DNA from: Orychophragmus violaceus
Lineage: Eukaryota > Streptophyta > Magnoliopsida > Brassicales > Brassicaceae
Assembly: GCA_030180135.1 (NCBI GenBank)
Contig: CM058235.1
Span: 16,144,720 to 16,208,719 of the forward strand
Reading direction: 5' to 3'
DNA length: 64,000 nucleotides
Part shown: positions 1-11,159 of the stretch, one piece after another
How positions within the stretch are numbered: the stretch's first letter is position 1
Layout: the number at the start of each line of letters is the position of its first letter
Notes under the pieces: model-generated
Told to the model about the DNA's origin: nothing
The model's database searches: none
What the model saw: the letters and a program-made list of their open reading frames with translations, nothing else
Made by a program: the position numbers and the translations under genes

Positions 1-92
1 AAGGATGTGGGTCTAAATGGGTATGGGTTTAAAAGGGTTGGGTCTAAATGGGTATGGGTTACCCATAACAACATCCCTAAACCTAGCTAATA
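1..92. repeat. Short GGGTCTAAAT-type repeat at the LINE 5' junction
   Basis: The motif GGGTCTAAATGGGTATGGG occurs twice, at 9-27 and 40-58, with a 31-bp period. Recognisable LINE protein sequence starts just after it. The reverse-complement theme (TTTAGACCCG) recurs at 18280-18440 inside a Helitron, so it is a dispersed Brassicaceae-type low-complexity repeat and not part of a gene. Confidence 0.5.
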
Positions 93-678
93 TCCATGTT
101 GTGACTTCAAAATGGTCACCATTTGTGGAGGATATACAGCCGGAAGTAAAGTCAGTACCACTGCGGGTACACATGCGTAATGTACCAATGGATATGTTCA
201 GCTGGAAAGGTTTGAGATTCACATCTAGTCCAGTTGGAGTTCCAGTCAGGCTTCACCCAGAAACTGAGCAATGTGTGAATTTCAAACTTGCAAATATGTT
301 TGTCAAAGCAGATCTAACAAAGGAACTCCCAAGATTTATGAATTTCAATCTAAAAGGCAAGGACATCTTGGTAGAATACTCATATCCATGGCTTCTTTCA
401 AAGTGTACAAAATGAAAAAAAAATGGGGACACTTAGAGAAGGTGTGTCTGATAAATTTACAAAATGGGGAGGAAACAAAGATATCAGATCAGGCATCACC
501 ACATATAGTCCACTCAGAAACTGTTGTTGAAAGCGTGGATATAGAAGGACCGAACAAAGAGAATGTGGAGCAAAGTGGAATCAGTACAGGGAAACAATCC
601 TATGAACTGGTTCAAACATCGTTGGATAATAGAAGTGAAACAGAGGAGGCAGGTTGGTTGAAAGCAGGAACAACATGA
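93..678 (+). pseudogene. LINE ORF1 remnant (DUF4283-like, zinc knuckle)
   Basis: Residues from about nt 105 to 410 read as the C-terminal part of a plant LINE ORF1 (DUF4283-type), ending in YPWLLSKCTK. The frame then changes and KKWGHLEKVC follows, so the two halves of a C-x2-C-x4-H-x4-C knuckle (CTKC..KWGHLEKVC) lie in different frames near nt 410. The downstream portion to 678 is an acidic linker typical of these proteins. ORF1 proteins bind the element's RNA. The start is missing because the element is 5'-truncated. Confidence 0.8.
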
Positions 679-1090
679 TCAAAAATATCACCCAAAAAGC
701 AGGGAAAACCCAAGACCAAGAGCAGAACATGCTAAAAGTTGGCCATATTTCTATTCTTACTAACTCACGTTACTCTGTTCTATCATAGGAAGAGGAAGAG
801 GAAAGTGAAATAAGTAAAAAGGACGTGGTGGGAAACAAAAGTAGAAAATGAAACCAATAAAGAGGAAGAAGAGCAAGATCATTCAGTTTTGGAAGCTGCT
901 GCGACTGTAACAACTGCAGGAGCTGAGGAAGATAATAAAAACACTAAGGATATAACTGGTCGGACTCAAGGCTCAGAGAAAGTGTTACTCCTACGACAAT
1001 CTCTCCCAAGAGTGTCAAAGGAAAATCACAAAAAGCAAAGGATGTATGTCCAAGCGATTTGAATAAACGGAATACTCGCAAATCTCATTA

Positions 1091-3330
1091 ATGTCGGGTT
1101 TCTATTGGAACATCCGTGGTCTGAGTAAGTCATCAAAGCACAATGTGATCCGGAAATGGGTTAGAGAAGCTTCTCTTCAATTTGGTTGCCTTTTGGAAAC
1201 ACGATTTAAGTCGAGCAAATCAATTCAATTAGCAAATACAATATTTTTGAGACTGGTCTTTTCTCTCAAACTATGAGTACAATTGGAAGGGAAGGATATG
1301 GGTCGTATGGGGACCCAAAGTGAGGTTAAATCCATTTTATAAGAGTAGCCAAATGATCACCTGCTCAGTTCTACTTGAAGGTAACACGGAAGAATTTTTC
1401 TGCTCCTTCATCTATGCTTCAAACTCTGCGGATGATCAAAAAGAGTTGTGGGCAGAGCTTAAAGATCACCAAGACTCTCCATTATTTAGAAATAAACCAT
1501 GACTAGTCTTCAGAGATTTTAATGAGATTCTACAACCGTACGACTACTCAAGCTATGGCTCAACACAAGTTCATGCTCCGGGAATGATTGATTTCAGAAT
1601 CTAACTCGGTATCGTTCCTTATTGGACATGAAAGCGCAAGGGCCAAGACTAACGTGGTGTAACAAGAGAGATGAAGATATAATCTGCAAAAATCTTAACA
1701 GAACTTTGATCAATGACACTTGGCTGCAAACATATCCTCAAGCCTATTGTGTATTTGAAGCAGAAGTGTTCAGTTCACCTTAGGTGTAGGATAAATGTTG
1801 CAGCTGCTCCTTTGAAACTGAAGAGACCATTCAAGTATTTCAATGTCCTGGCTGAAAATCCGGCTTTTATTCCTACGGTGAAAGACTACTGGGAAACAAC
1901 AGAGGAAATATTTAGCTCAACCTCAGCTCTCAACCGCCTGTCAAAAAAATTAAAGGCAATGAAACCGCTGATACAAACCTTCGGGAAAGAGAAAAATGGT
2001 GATATTATGAAAAGAACAAAGGAGGCTTTCGACACTCTTTGTAAATGTCAGATGCGTACCATGGAAAATCAATCTCATTCTGCAATGGAGGAAGAGAAAC
2101 ATGCTTATAGTAGATGGTCATTATTCTCACGCATTGAAGAAAAAGTGTTAAGTCAAAGGGCAAAAATAAATTGGTTGAAGGTAGTGGATGGTATTAACAA
2201 ACACTTTTATAGTGTAACAACAATAAGAAAGGCCAAGAACTCCATAAAGGAGATTCAAAGAGAAGATGGCTCTGTTGTGGATAACCAGAAGGATATAAAA
2301 GGGGAAGATGTGTCTTACTTTGAACGCTTCCTCACAAAGCGGGACGACGATATAAAATATGTCACAGAGGAAGAGTTACATGATCTGTTGCAATTCCAAT
2401 GTGCTGAAATAGATCAACAACAATTACAAGCTGAGGTCACTTCTGAAGAAATCAAACAAGTTCTTTTTGGCATGCCGAGTGATAAGTCTCCGGGCCCGTA
2501 TGGGTTCACCAGTGAGTTTTATAAATCTGTGTGGCCAATAATTGAGAAGGATTTTGTTGCTTCTCTGAAGTCGTTCTTCATCAATGGTTTCCTCCCAGCG
2601 GGCATCAATTCTACAATCTTGGCCTTTATACCAATTACCAAAGAAGGATGAACCCAGGCAAATGAAGGACTATCGTCTTATTTCGTGCTGCAACGTGATA
2701 TATAAATTTATATATAAGATTCTGTCCAATAGATTCAAACAGATGCTTCTCAAATTCATTTCTCTAAATCAGTCTGCATTTGTTAAAAACAGGCTGCTAA
2801 TGAAGAATGTTCTTCTAGCTTCGGAATTGGTAAAGAGCTATCATAAGAGTGATGTTTCTTCTCGATGTGCGGTAAATATAAACATATCGAAAGCCTTTGA
2901 TTATGTACATTGGCCATTCCTCCTCAAAACTCTCATGGCTCTGGGGTTCCCTGATAAATATGTTCTCAAGATACAAAGATGTATATCTTTGGCCTCCTTC
3001 TCAGTGCAGGTGAATGGTGAACTTGCAGGATATTTTAAAAGTATGCGAGGTTTGCGATAAGGATGTTCATTCTCACCATATTTATTTGTGATATGTATGA
3101 TTGTTTTATCTAAGCTTCTGGACAAGGCAGCTGCAGAGAAACAAATTGGATACCACCCAAAGTGTCAAGGATTGAATCTTACACATCTCAGCTTTGCCGA
3201 TGACCTCCTTGTCTTTGCGGATGGGATAAAAACGTCCATAGAAGGTATCCTAGCGGTGTTCAAACTTTTTGCAGAGATATCAATTCTGAGAATCAGTCTT
3301 GAAAAGTCGACCTCTTCCTTGTTGGTGTAA
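1091..3330 (+). pseudogene. LINE ORF2 remnant: endonuclease and reverse transcriptase
   Basis: The endonuclease begins at 1091 with YWNIRGLSKSSKHN, the usual WNIRGL start of plant LINE ORF2, and continues in pieces to about 1700 with several frame changes. From 1713 the pre-RT region and RT motifs follow: SDKSPGPYGFTSEFY near 2487, DYRLISCCNVIYK near 2669, KAFDYVHWPFLL near 2889 and the FADD catalytic box at 3193-3204. A frame change near 2645 and a stop at 3058 break the RT. The enzyme would nick target DNA and copy element RNA into it; this copy cannot. Confidence 0.88.
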
Positions 3331-3345
3331 AGGATACTGACTAGG

Positions 3346-4761
3346 AGGAAATCCTAGACTGCTTTCCTTTTGATTCATGATCCTTACCTGTCCGGTACCT
3401 CGGTTTACCTCTTATGACAAAGAGAATGCTTATCAATGCCTACGCTCCCCTCATAGACAAGATCAAGGCTCGTATTAGTAGCTGGACTGATTGGTACCTC
3501 TCTTTTTCTGGACGTCTATAGCTGATTAGCTCGGTAATACACAGCTTGAAAAATTTCTTGATGTCGGCGCACATGCTACCAAAGAAGTGTATTCAGAAAA
3601 TAGACAGTCTCTGCTCAACTTTCTTATGGTCCGGGCCTGATTTAAATACAAGGAAAGCAAAGGTTGTGTGGAAAGATGTCTGCAAACTAAAAACAAAAGG
3701 AGGATTGGGTCTGAAATCCCTCACTGAAGCCAACACCATAACCTGCCTAAAAATCTTATGGAGAATCATATCATGTCACTCATTCCTTTGGGTACAATGG
3801 ATTCGTAAATACCTCATCCGCAAGGGCTCAATCTGGTCGACAAATAAGACAAGTGCACTAGGAAGTTGGATGTGGAAAAAAAGTGTGAAAGATGAGAGAG
3901 CTGGCGTCTAGTTTGACGAAGGTGGAAGTGATGTGTGGTTCAAGTATATCTTTCTGGTATGATTCATGGTGCCCTATGGGCAGGCTTACTGATGCAACAG
4001 GGATTCGTGGATGCCTTGACATGGGAACAAAAATCTCTGCAATGATGGAGAAGGTGCTTTTGCAGTCGCATGAGAAGAAGAAATCACAGGAACATGCTTC
4101 TAAATCAGATTGAACATTAATTGCAGAATGTCAGAAGCAGAGGTATAAACCAAGAGGACGACATATGGTTTTGGAAGGGGAAAAATAATGTGTATAAACC
4201 ATATTTCAGTACGAAGGAAACATTGCTTTATACTCGACATAAGCAAGTTTTTGTGAGCTGGAGCAAGCTGATATGATTTCAGTTTGCTACTCCAAAGTAC
4301 TCGTTCGTTACTTGGCTGGCAATTTTGGATCGATTATCAACTGGAAACATAGTAAAAAGTGGAATGCAAGTGTTGATGTCTCTTGTAAGCTATGCAATGG
4401 CTCACTAGAAACCCGAGATCACATCTTCTTCCTCTGTCTGTTCTCTGCTATTGTATGGCAAAACTTGGCATGGAACTTATTTGGTAATCAATGGACAACG
4501 AATTGGGCTCAGATTCTGCACATTGTCGAGGACAGGAACATCGACACGCCTATTGTTTTCCTCCGTAAATACCTTTTCCAGATAACAATTCATACCCTTT
4601 GGCGAGAAAGGAACAATCGCTACCACGGAGAAGCAAAGAAAACAAAGGAGGTAATCATTCACCATATCGACAAAGGATTTCTTAACAAGGTCTCTTCGAT
4701 CAAAGGTCTGGGAAACTTAAAATTGGAAGGAGCCATGAGGACATGGTTTGCTTCAAGATGA
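3346..4761 (+). pseudogene. LINE ORF2 C-terminal part with zf-RVT domain
   Basis: 3546-3911 holds the post-RT segment (CSTFLWSG, VVWKDVCKLKTKGGLGLKSL), which is characteristic of plant LINE polymerases. 3892-4113 continues in another frame (SISFWYDSWCPMGRL). 4273-4761 ends with the zinc-binding zf-RVT module, CKLCNGSLETRDHIFFLC, followed by a short tail and stop at 4759-4761. An RNase H domain, present in some plant LINEs, is not visible here. Confidence 0.85.
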
Positions 4762-4850
4762 TTTAGAGAATTTTCAAAGGTGTAAATTCTAAAAACGATT
4801 GCATTGATTGTAAAAATGTTTTTTTTTGTTTGAATAAATTTCATGAATGG

Positions 4851-5999
4851 GTCCTATTTTCTTAGAACCGAAAACTCAAAAATCTGAAAAACCCGAACTA
4901 AACCCAAACAGGTACCCGAACGGCTAAGCCTAGCTGCTAGTTCAACAATTATTGAGAAATTTATAAATAGAGATGAGAAAGGGTTAAAGTTATCACAGAT
5001 TCTAAACTCTATTGTTTTAGGGGGGTTTTTTCCTAGTTGAGAGATTTTGATTATGGATTAACCATTATAAGGGAATTCTAATTGAAGGCACATATTTTTA
5101 GATTATATTTTGTCTAATAAACGGTCTGTTTGAAGCAAGTACGATTATTTGCAGAACTACAGTGCGCCCACATAATGTATTTTTTATCAAGATCAACTAA
5201 AGTTTAATCACTCTTTTCAAGTTTGATGTTTCCACCTGAAAGAGTCTATTAACCTGTTTTGTCCATCCTCAACATGTCTACTACATATATAAGTGTTCTG
5301 GTCTAATATTTATTGTGTGGAAAAATGTTAGAAATATCTTAAAGGAAAAGATGTGTATCTTGTAAATTAAGTGTTTGGATTACAAAAGACAATTATAAAA
5401 TAAAAATCATAGTCTAACTAAAAAATATTCTCATATAATTTTATTGTGATAAAGATTATATATTTTATTATGATAAAGATTATAAAAATTTACAATGTTA
5501 TTATTATGTCAATTAAAATCAATATATAAGTCCTAGAATCTTATATGTCAATTATAAACAATATATATAAGTCCTAAAATCTTATACCAAATCAACCTAG
5601 ACTCAATAAATAATGTATTCTAGTTTACTTTACATAGCTAGTTTTTTGGGGGGGAAAATCTCAAAAGAGTGCTGAAGTGTTTTGGCTTTTGACTCTATCG
5701 CTTGAACGAACAAATTTACACGAGAACTTTTGGTAATTCAACAACCAACCCGCACGCGTCACCCATAGTTGGTGAGAGTGAGACAGACGCAAAGTGCGAA
5801 TATGACAGATCTTATGTAACATTTGCAACACGTGAACATTCGTTTTGGAATAATTCGAGATTTTTGCATTATCACATGATTACTTTTACCTTTTCTTGTA
5901 TATTAAATGGACCATTAAACAGTAGCCATAATATGACAAAAAAGCGGTTCCACAATTTGGGCTGAACTAAATAAAAGTAATCCACGTTGAAGCAGAGTA
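4851..5999. other. AT-rich spacer with small tandem repeats
   Basis: No gene is supported. 4863-4925 is a degenerate ACCCGAAC-type simple sequence. Two short tandem duplications are visible: TGATAAAGATTATA twice at about 5447-5483, and a ~40-bp unit (ATGTCAAT...AAGTCCTA.AATCTTAT) twice at about 5505-5584. 5700-5870 is less AT-rich, but its open frame has no recognisable protein. Confidence 0.6.
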
Positions 6000-6056
6000 A
6001 AGAAGCGGCTCTGTTGTCAAAAAAAAAAAAAAAAAAAAAAAAAAAGAAGCGGCTCT
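5999..6056 (+). mobile_element. Very short retroposon tail with target duplication
   Basis: AGAAGCGGCTCT at 6001-6012 is repeated exactly at 6045-6056. Between the copies lie only GTTGTC (6013-6018) and about 27 A residues. The arrangement target duplication, few bases, poly(A), target duplication is that of a retroposon truncated almost to its tail. GTTGTC followed by A's is also the 3' end of the SINE at 30207-30383, so the source may be that family. Confidence 0.65.
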
Positions 6057-6172
6057 CTACTAATAATTTATTCATCTATAATTCAACAGACAAATATCAA
6101 TGTGTCTGGTAATGATATTTGTCTGGTAATGATTACAAACAAATTCAACAGCTTTTATTTTTTTTTCCCTCA

Positions 6173-7872
6173 TCAAGACTTTCTTGAATCAGAGACCAAT
6201 ACAGATTCAGATTCAGGACTCTCCCTAAACTTCTTGTAAATATCACCTTTGTAAAACTTTCTCGTCCTTATCGCTAGACCCAAAGACACAAGCGCTCCAA
6301 AGAACGTCACTGCTGCCAAAATCACAAACGGCAATTTATAACATTGCCTTCCTAAGCAAGTCAAGTCTTTTACATCTTTTCGAGTTAGCCCTCGAGCTTT
6401 TAACTGCTTCAAAGCCTCTCTATCGTAAAGCATTCCCGTTACACGAACGTTCAAGATGTAAGACCCGAGCGGGCTAGCTAGCTGTCCACAGTTGAACAAT
6501 GTAGAGTAGTACTTAAGCCCGAAAAGTTCAGAGATGATGGCAAAGAGCAGAGGAAGTTGTGCGCCGAAAGAGAATCCCATTAGAATCGACGCTATGTATA
6601 CCGAGCCTGGTATTGGGAACGCGATGAGAAGGTGTCCGACACAACTCAGTAATAGGACTAATGTCATCATGAGCGGTCGGGGTAGTTTATACTTGGCAAG
6701 CAAGTATTCAGAGACAAAACCAGAGAATACTCGACCAAAGTAGTTCCATATGCTAACTAGAGACACAAAAGAGCTAACCGTGTGGTTCGGGTAGCCAAGT
6801 GATTCCCCTATTTGTCCTAGGTTGTCTACAGCGGTCAAGCTCGATCCTAAACCGCAGAAAGTCGCGACAAATAGGATTATCATGTCGATGCTGAACAATG
6901 CTTGTAGTATTGTGTAATCTTCCCCTCTTGACGGTGGATCAAAAACCGTCAAGAAACAAGATTCATAACCTTCTCTTCTTGATCATGAACAAGATCAAGT
7001 TCTTGCTTAGGTTTCTCAACCTTGACCTCGCTCGGCTCTTCCACAGGCAATTTCTTCATGTTCCACACTTCAATCTCTTGCTTAACCGCAACTGTAAGAG
7101 GCACAAAGAGCAAAACACAACATATCGTAGCGCTGGCCGTGTAAGCGGCTTTGGTGAAATGAACTTGCTTCTCAGCAATGTTCATAGCCATGAGGAACAG
7201 AGCCAAGAATATGGAGAGATAAAGGAAGTTGTAAAAAACATTCAGCTCATTCCTCTGCCTCACCACCTTCTTCTCTCTTATGGAATACACAAACACAAGT
7301 GAAACCACAGCAGGTAACCAAGCGATCAACAGAATCAAAGACTTGGAATCGTTACCATAAATCGCAAAGTAAAGCTGCGTCATGATTGCTCCACTTAAAC
7401 CGACATAACCCTTAAGCAAACCAAGCATAACTCCTCTGCTTTCAGGGAAATTCTTAACACAAGTAACCAAAGCTCCTGTGTTTGCAAAATTCTGAGAATT
7501 AGCTCCAACGCAAATGTAGAGACACATTTGCCAAACTTTTGGTCTCGCTACTTTCCCTGTTACGGTAAGCCAGATCATGAAGTAACCGACAAAGTTCATC
7601 GCAGAGCCGATGGTTAGGACGAACCAAGTCGGTGTGACTTCGGCTATGAGTCCGGACATGACTCCTACGTTTGCTCCGAGATCTTTAAAGAAACCTAACA
7701 GGTTCAACGTTGTCTGGTCATAACCAAGTGTGGATTTGATGTCTTTAGAGTAAGTCCCGAAGAGATAAGTGGCTCCAGCGCATGCCATGATGAGAAACGA
7801 AGCAAACACCATGAACCATCTTCCATTGAAGAGGTGAATCAAGAACCGTACGGTCTCCCCAGATTGATGCAT
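6173..7872 (-). pseudogene. NFD4/nodulin-like MFS transporter, frameshifted
   Basis: The first frame (7872-6949, 307 residues) starts MHQSGETVRFLIHLF and carries the nodulin-like N-terminal MFS half, with multiple hydrophobic helices and motifs such as GRWFMVFASFLIMACAGATY. The second frame (to 6173) carries the C-terminal MFS half, with GLGSSLTAVDNLGQIGESLG and ending in a charged tail. The frames overlap at 6952-6949, where the first hits TGA. Adding one T there would give NLVS-LTVFDPPSRG, so a 1-nt loss in a T-rich run is the simplest explanation. Together they give about 566 residues, normal for this family of membrane transporters with poorly known substrates. No intron is needed. The gene matches my recollection of A. 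thaliana At2g28120. Either a real frameshift or a base-call error is possible. Confidence 0.85.
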
Positions 7873-8123
7873 CTTGGAAACAAGAGTGAGTCTTCAGAAT
7901 CGAGATCTCTGTGGATTTGAATCTTGGAACGGTGAGTCTTTTGAAGACTATCTTGACTAAGAAATTGAGAAATCGAAGATTGGTGGAATTGAGATGATCA
8001 AGAATGAGAGATGAAATGATTAAAAGTACAGAAAGTCTTTAGGGATGTATAGTAGAGCAAGAAAAAGGGATATTTGTATCAAAGAGAGAGCCGGTTGTCG
8101 GAAAGTTTTGAAGAAGATTTACC

Positions 8124-8131
8124 ATTTTATA
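8124..8131 (-). promoter_or_regulatory. Putative TATA box of the MFS gene
   Basis: On the minus strand this reads TATAAAAT, about 250 bp upstream of the ATG at 7872. The intervening sequence has no other strong TATA and would be a long 5' leader. This is a motif match only. Confidence 0.4.
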
Positions 8132-9503
8132 CATTGATACAAGGAAAATAATAATAAAGATTGACCCATATTATCTGTCTTTTCTAATTTTGTCGGTTAG
8201 ATCATTCGTTCCAAAAAGATAAGGATAAGAAGAGTAACAAATGTAAATCTCCCTTTGGATAGTAACTATTAAGAGACCAAATTAGACCCAAAAAAACAGA
8301 GCTTGGACATATAAAATGGTCACTAAACTGGTTTAAGTTGAAATTATCTGAAATTAAATAGGTTAAGTTGACCGGACATCTCTTTTTATACACTTTTCTA
8401 GTTACATGTGGCAGTTATTATTAGTAAATCAACAGGTGAGATCCATAACAAACTTGTCTAATCATATATGAACAAAACACTAGATCTGGATATAAAATCG
8501 AAATTCGGTTCTGATTGTACCTTCAAACTCATCATGATTAGACGTCAAAAGTTGAGATAAGCTTCAGTGTAAGAGTCCAGGCCCAGCCTATCAAGTAAGC
8601 GGCCACTTAGAGCCCTTTGTTGTATTTTTGCGGGGGGATAAAATCTGAGCATCTTTTTAATTAAAAAACAATAACAAGTATTGTTGTGCAATACATATGT
8701 ATGCCTAAGGATTTTCATTTTTATAAATAAGCTTGTGATTTGTGAGGAAATAAAATGTCTAAATCCAAATTTGTCCAAGAAAAAAAAAGTTTCTAAACCT
8801 ATTAGTTTTAATGTTTTGTTTTTTTGTATCAATTCTTTTCCAAAACTTTGTTTTTATGTGAATTTTGATCTCATGTTCTATTATTTTTTTCTGAATTTAA
8901 TAAAAAAACCGTAAGTATTTAGAAAATAAAGCATATTTTAGTTTTAAATAGAGTATTTCCTTGTTTAAAAATGTGGCTTCCGCGGTCGTTTAGGCGGCGG
9001 TTAGTCGTTCGACGCAGTCAAGAGCCGTCAGAATTTTATGGTTAGCAATGAAAAAATCGTTCATTTTGAAATTTTCACCTTTTGCTTTTTTTTTTTTTTT
9101 TAGTTTGGAAACTCCCTAATTTTAGTAGATTTATCAATTTTATGGAAAAAGATAGAGATACGAAAAAATAAAAAATGGCAAAAAAATCGAGCGGCCGTAA
9201 TTTTATGGTTTCAGTCATGGAGGTGCAAGGAAAATGATGAATGGAAAATGATTATTTTACCTCTTATTAAAAATTTTGTTAAAAACGAAGATAATACTGT
9301 CATAGGGCGTCAAACCTGGGGCAATACCATTAATTAATCACGTTACCTTTTCTCTGTTTTCTTACAGATATGTTTTATATATATATATATATATATATTT
9401 TATATATATATATAATATTATATAAAATGTCTTAAAATTAGGTTTATATAATCTCTGATTAGTCTCTGATTTTTCGTCTAGGTGTTATACCACTAATCCA
9501 ACT

Positions 9504-9562
9504 GTTCGTTTAGTAACAAAAAGACAATTATCCAGATGAATCATCTGGATAAATAAACGAAC
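9504..9562. repeat. Palindromic inverted repeat, MITE-like
   Basis: TTATCCAGATGA (9528-9539) and TCATCTGGATAA (9541-9552) are exact reverse complements around a single A. An outer pair, GTTCGTTTA (9504-9512) and TAAACGAAC (9554-9562), is also an exact inverted repeat, but with unequal spacing (15 and 1 nt). The unit could be the core of a very small MITE or a cruciform-forming repeat. No target duplication could be assigned. Confidence 0.6.
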
Positions 9563-9984
9563 AAATGAGCAGCCTCTTGCTTGATCGAAACCACGATAAT
9601 AAAAAGTCTCTCAAGTTTGAAAAATATTTCATTCCCTATGTGATATGACAAACAATATAGCATATTAAAAAAACTAAACATTGTGAGAAATTGTTTACAT
9701 GTGTATCTCTTATGACGAAAAAGTGTGATTTACAATGGTGATTTTTTTTGGATCAATTTGAGTGTTTATCTGACATATGACGGTGATTTCTTCAGCCATA
9801 TAGGTGTTGGTTTGCTTTCACAATATTTTTTTTTGCGGCCATGAAGGGTGTGTGATCCCACTAATAGTTTCGATAATGAATTGTATTCATGATCAATATT
9901 TTTAAATAGCCATAACAAGCCTTCTATATAAGGAATTACCCAAACTTTGTAATAAATCAGAAAATTATATATTTGCAACTACTT

Positions 9985-10655
9985 AACCAAAATCATGGGA
10001 GAAAATCTCCAACAAAGTTGCAAAACATTACTCTAGGCATAGTCGATGAACTTATTTTGTTACCGGTTACTAACTGTCAACATGCAGCGACAGAAAATAG
10101 GTTTTCTGTGGTGGTTGTCCCCCTTAGCCCAAGAAAGCAGAACCTAAAGGCTATGATCCCCCAGTTGTCATGCATGTGGGGTTTTGAATATTCTGTTACC
10201 GGTCGCATCATCACAGTCCAATTCATATTTCAATATGTAAAAACCTTGAACTTAGTATTATGGTCCCCCCCCCCTTTTATCCTTCTCAAGTGGATGATGA
10301 CAATTACCTACTGGTACTCAAATTTGTCAACAAAGTATGTGAAAATCATCCTGTTTTGGTACAACTCAGGAGAATTCTGCTGCAGTTTTTGATGCGAAAC
10401 ACTCTTGATTTCATTGGGAGAACTCTAGTTATGGTCTTCGATGTGGATTTTGATGAGAACTCTACAGGAGTTGATTTTGTTTGGGTCCAGGTGATGTCAA
10501 ACGTGAATATCCACTCTGGTTTTAGGAAAACTTCCAATTCATTCGAGGAGAAAACACAATTCTTCAAATGTGAACGATTGAGGAACTTTTGTCAGCGATA
10601 CGGTATGCACGACCATAAGAAAAAGGAATTTCCATTGCGTTTGAATATGATGTGA
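9985..10655 (+). pseudogene. LINE ORF1 remnant (DUF4283-like, degraded zinc knuckle)
   Basis: One frame (to about 10250) reads NRFSVVVVPLSPRKQNLKAM followed by MWGFEYSVTGRIITVQFIF, the usual DUF4283 sequence. A second frame (10260-10655) continues with GRTLVMVFDVDFDENSTGVD and ends in the knuckle region CERLRNFCQRYGMHDHKKKEFPL. The knuckle is damaged: YGMHDH stands where CGMxxH is expected, and the final Cys is Phe. The frame break falls near the C-run at 10264-10273. Confidence 0.75.
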
Positions 10656-11159
10656 TGGTTACGATGATTGTCCGAAGAATGATGACCATATGATCATACT
10701 GATCAACGAAACTTTGAGATTGCTACAACAGTGGATACATATTTTCAGGAGACTACCGCGACACCTTCTCAACCAGTTCTAATTGATGAGGATGATAACC
10801 AATTTAATGTTTTGGACATTGAAGACGGCGATGCTGATAGTCCAGCTGCAGTTACACATGTGAGGGTTGTTGAAACACTAGTTCAAATACAGTTCTAACA
10901 GAGAAACATCGTCTGCAAGAGGATCATAAAGAAAAAGGAAAACACATGGAAGATCAGTTCACTGATGCATTTGTTAATTCTGTTCAGCATGTAGATGAAG
11001 GAGAAAGACACAAGAGAGAGAGTTTAGATAAGGTATCACAAGATGCCCATGAAGCTGGTATAACTAACTGGTTAATGCTGGAACCAGTTAGAAGAAGATT
11101 TACGATAAAAAAATCTGAGAATGATGTTCATTTAACCAATTCATAGACAGAGGCACGGG

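Larger units (their letters stand above)
93..4850 (+). mobile_element. Degenerate 5'-truncated LINE (non-LTR retrotransposon)
   Basis: The parts run in LINE order on one strand: ORF1 with a DUF4283-like region and zinc knuckle (93-680), a low-conservation linker, an endonuclease start (1091), reverse transcriptase (about 2440-3330) and the zinc-binding zf-RVT module (4270-4761). A T-rich tail followed by AATAAA lies near 4821-4838. Frame changes and stops fall in every domain, so it cannot encode a working protein. No target duplication could be recognised because the 5' end is truncated. Confidence 0.9.
7873..9972. other. Intergenic DNA with repeat fragments
   Basis: 7873-8130 is the probable leader and core promoter of the MFS gene. 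No gene is supported from there to 9972. 8560-8650 and 8970-9240 are short GC-richer islands in AT-rich DNA, with the look of decayed transposon pieces. 9377-9416 is an AT dinucleotide tract. A strong palindrome lies at 9504-9562 and is listed separately. Confidence 0.55.
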
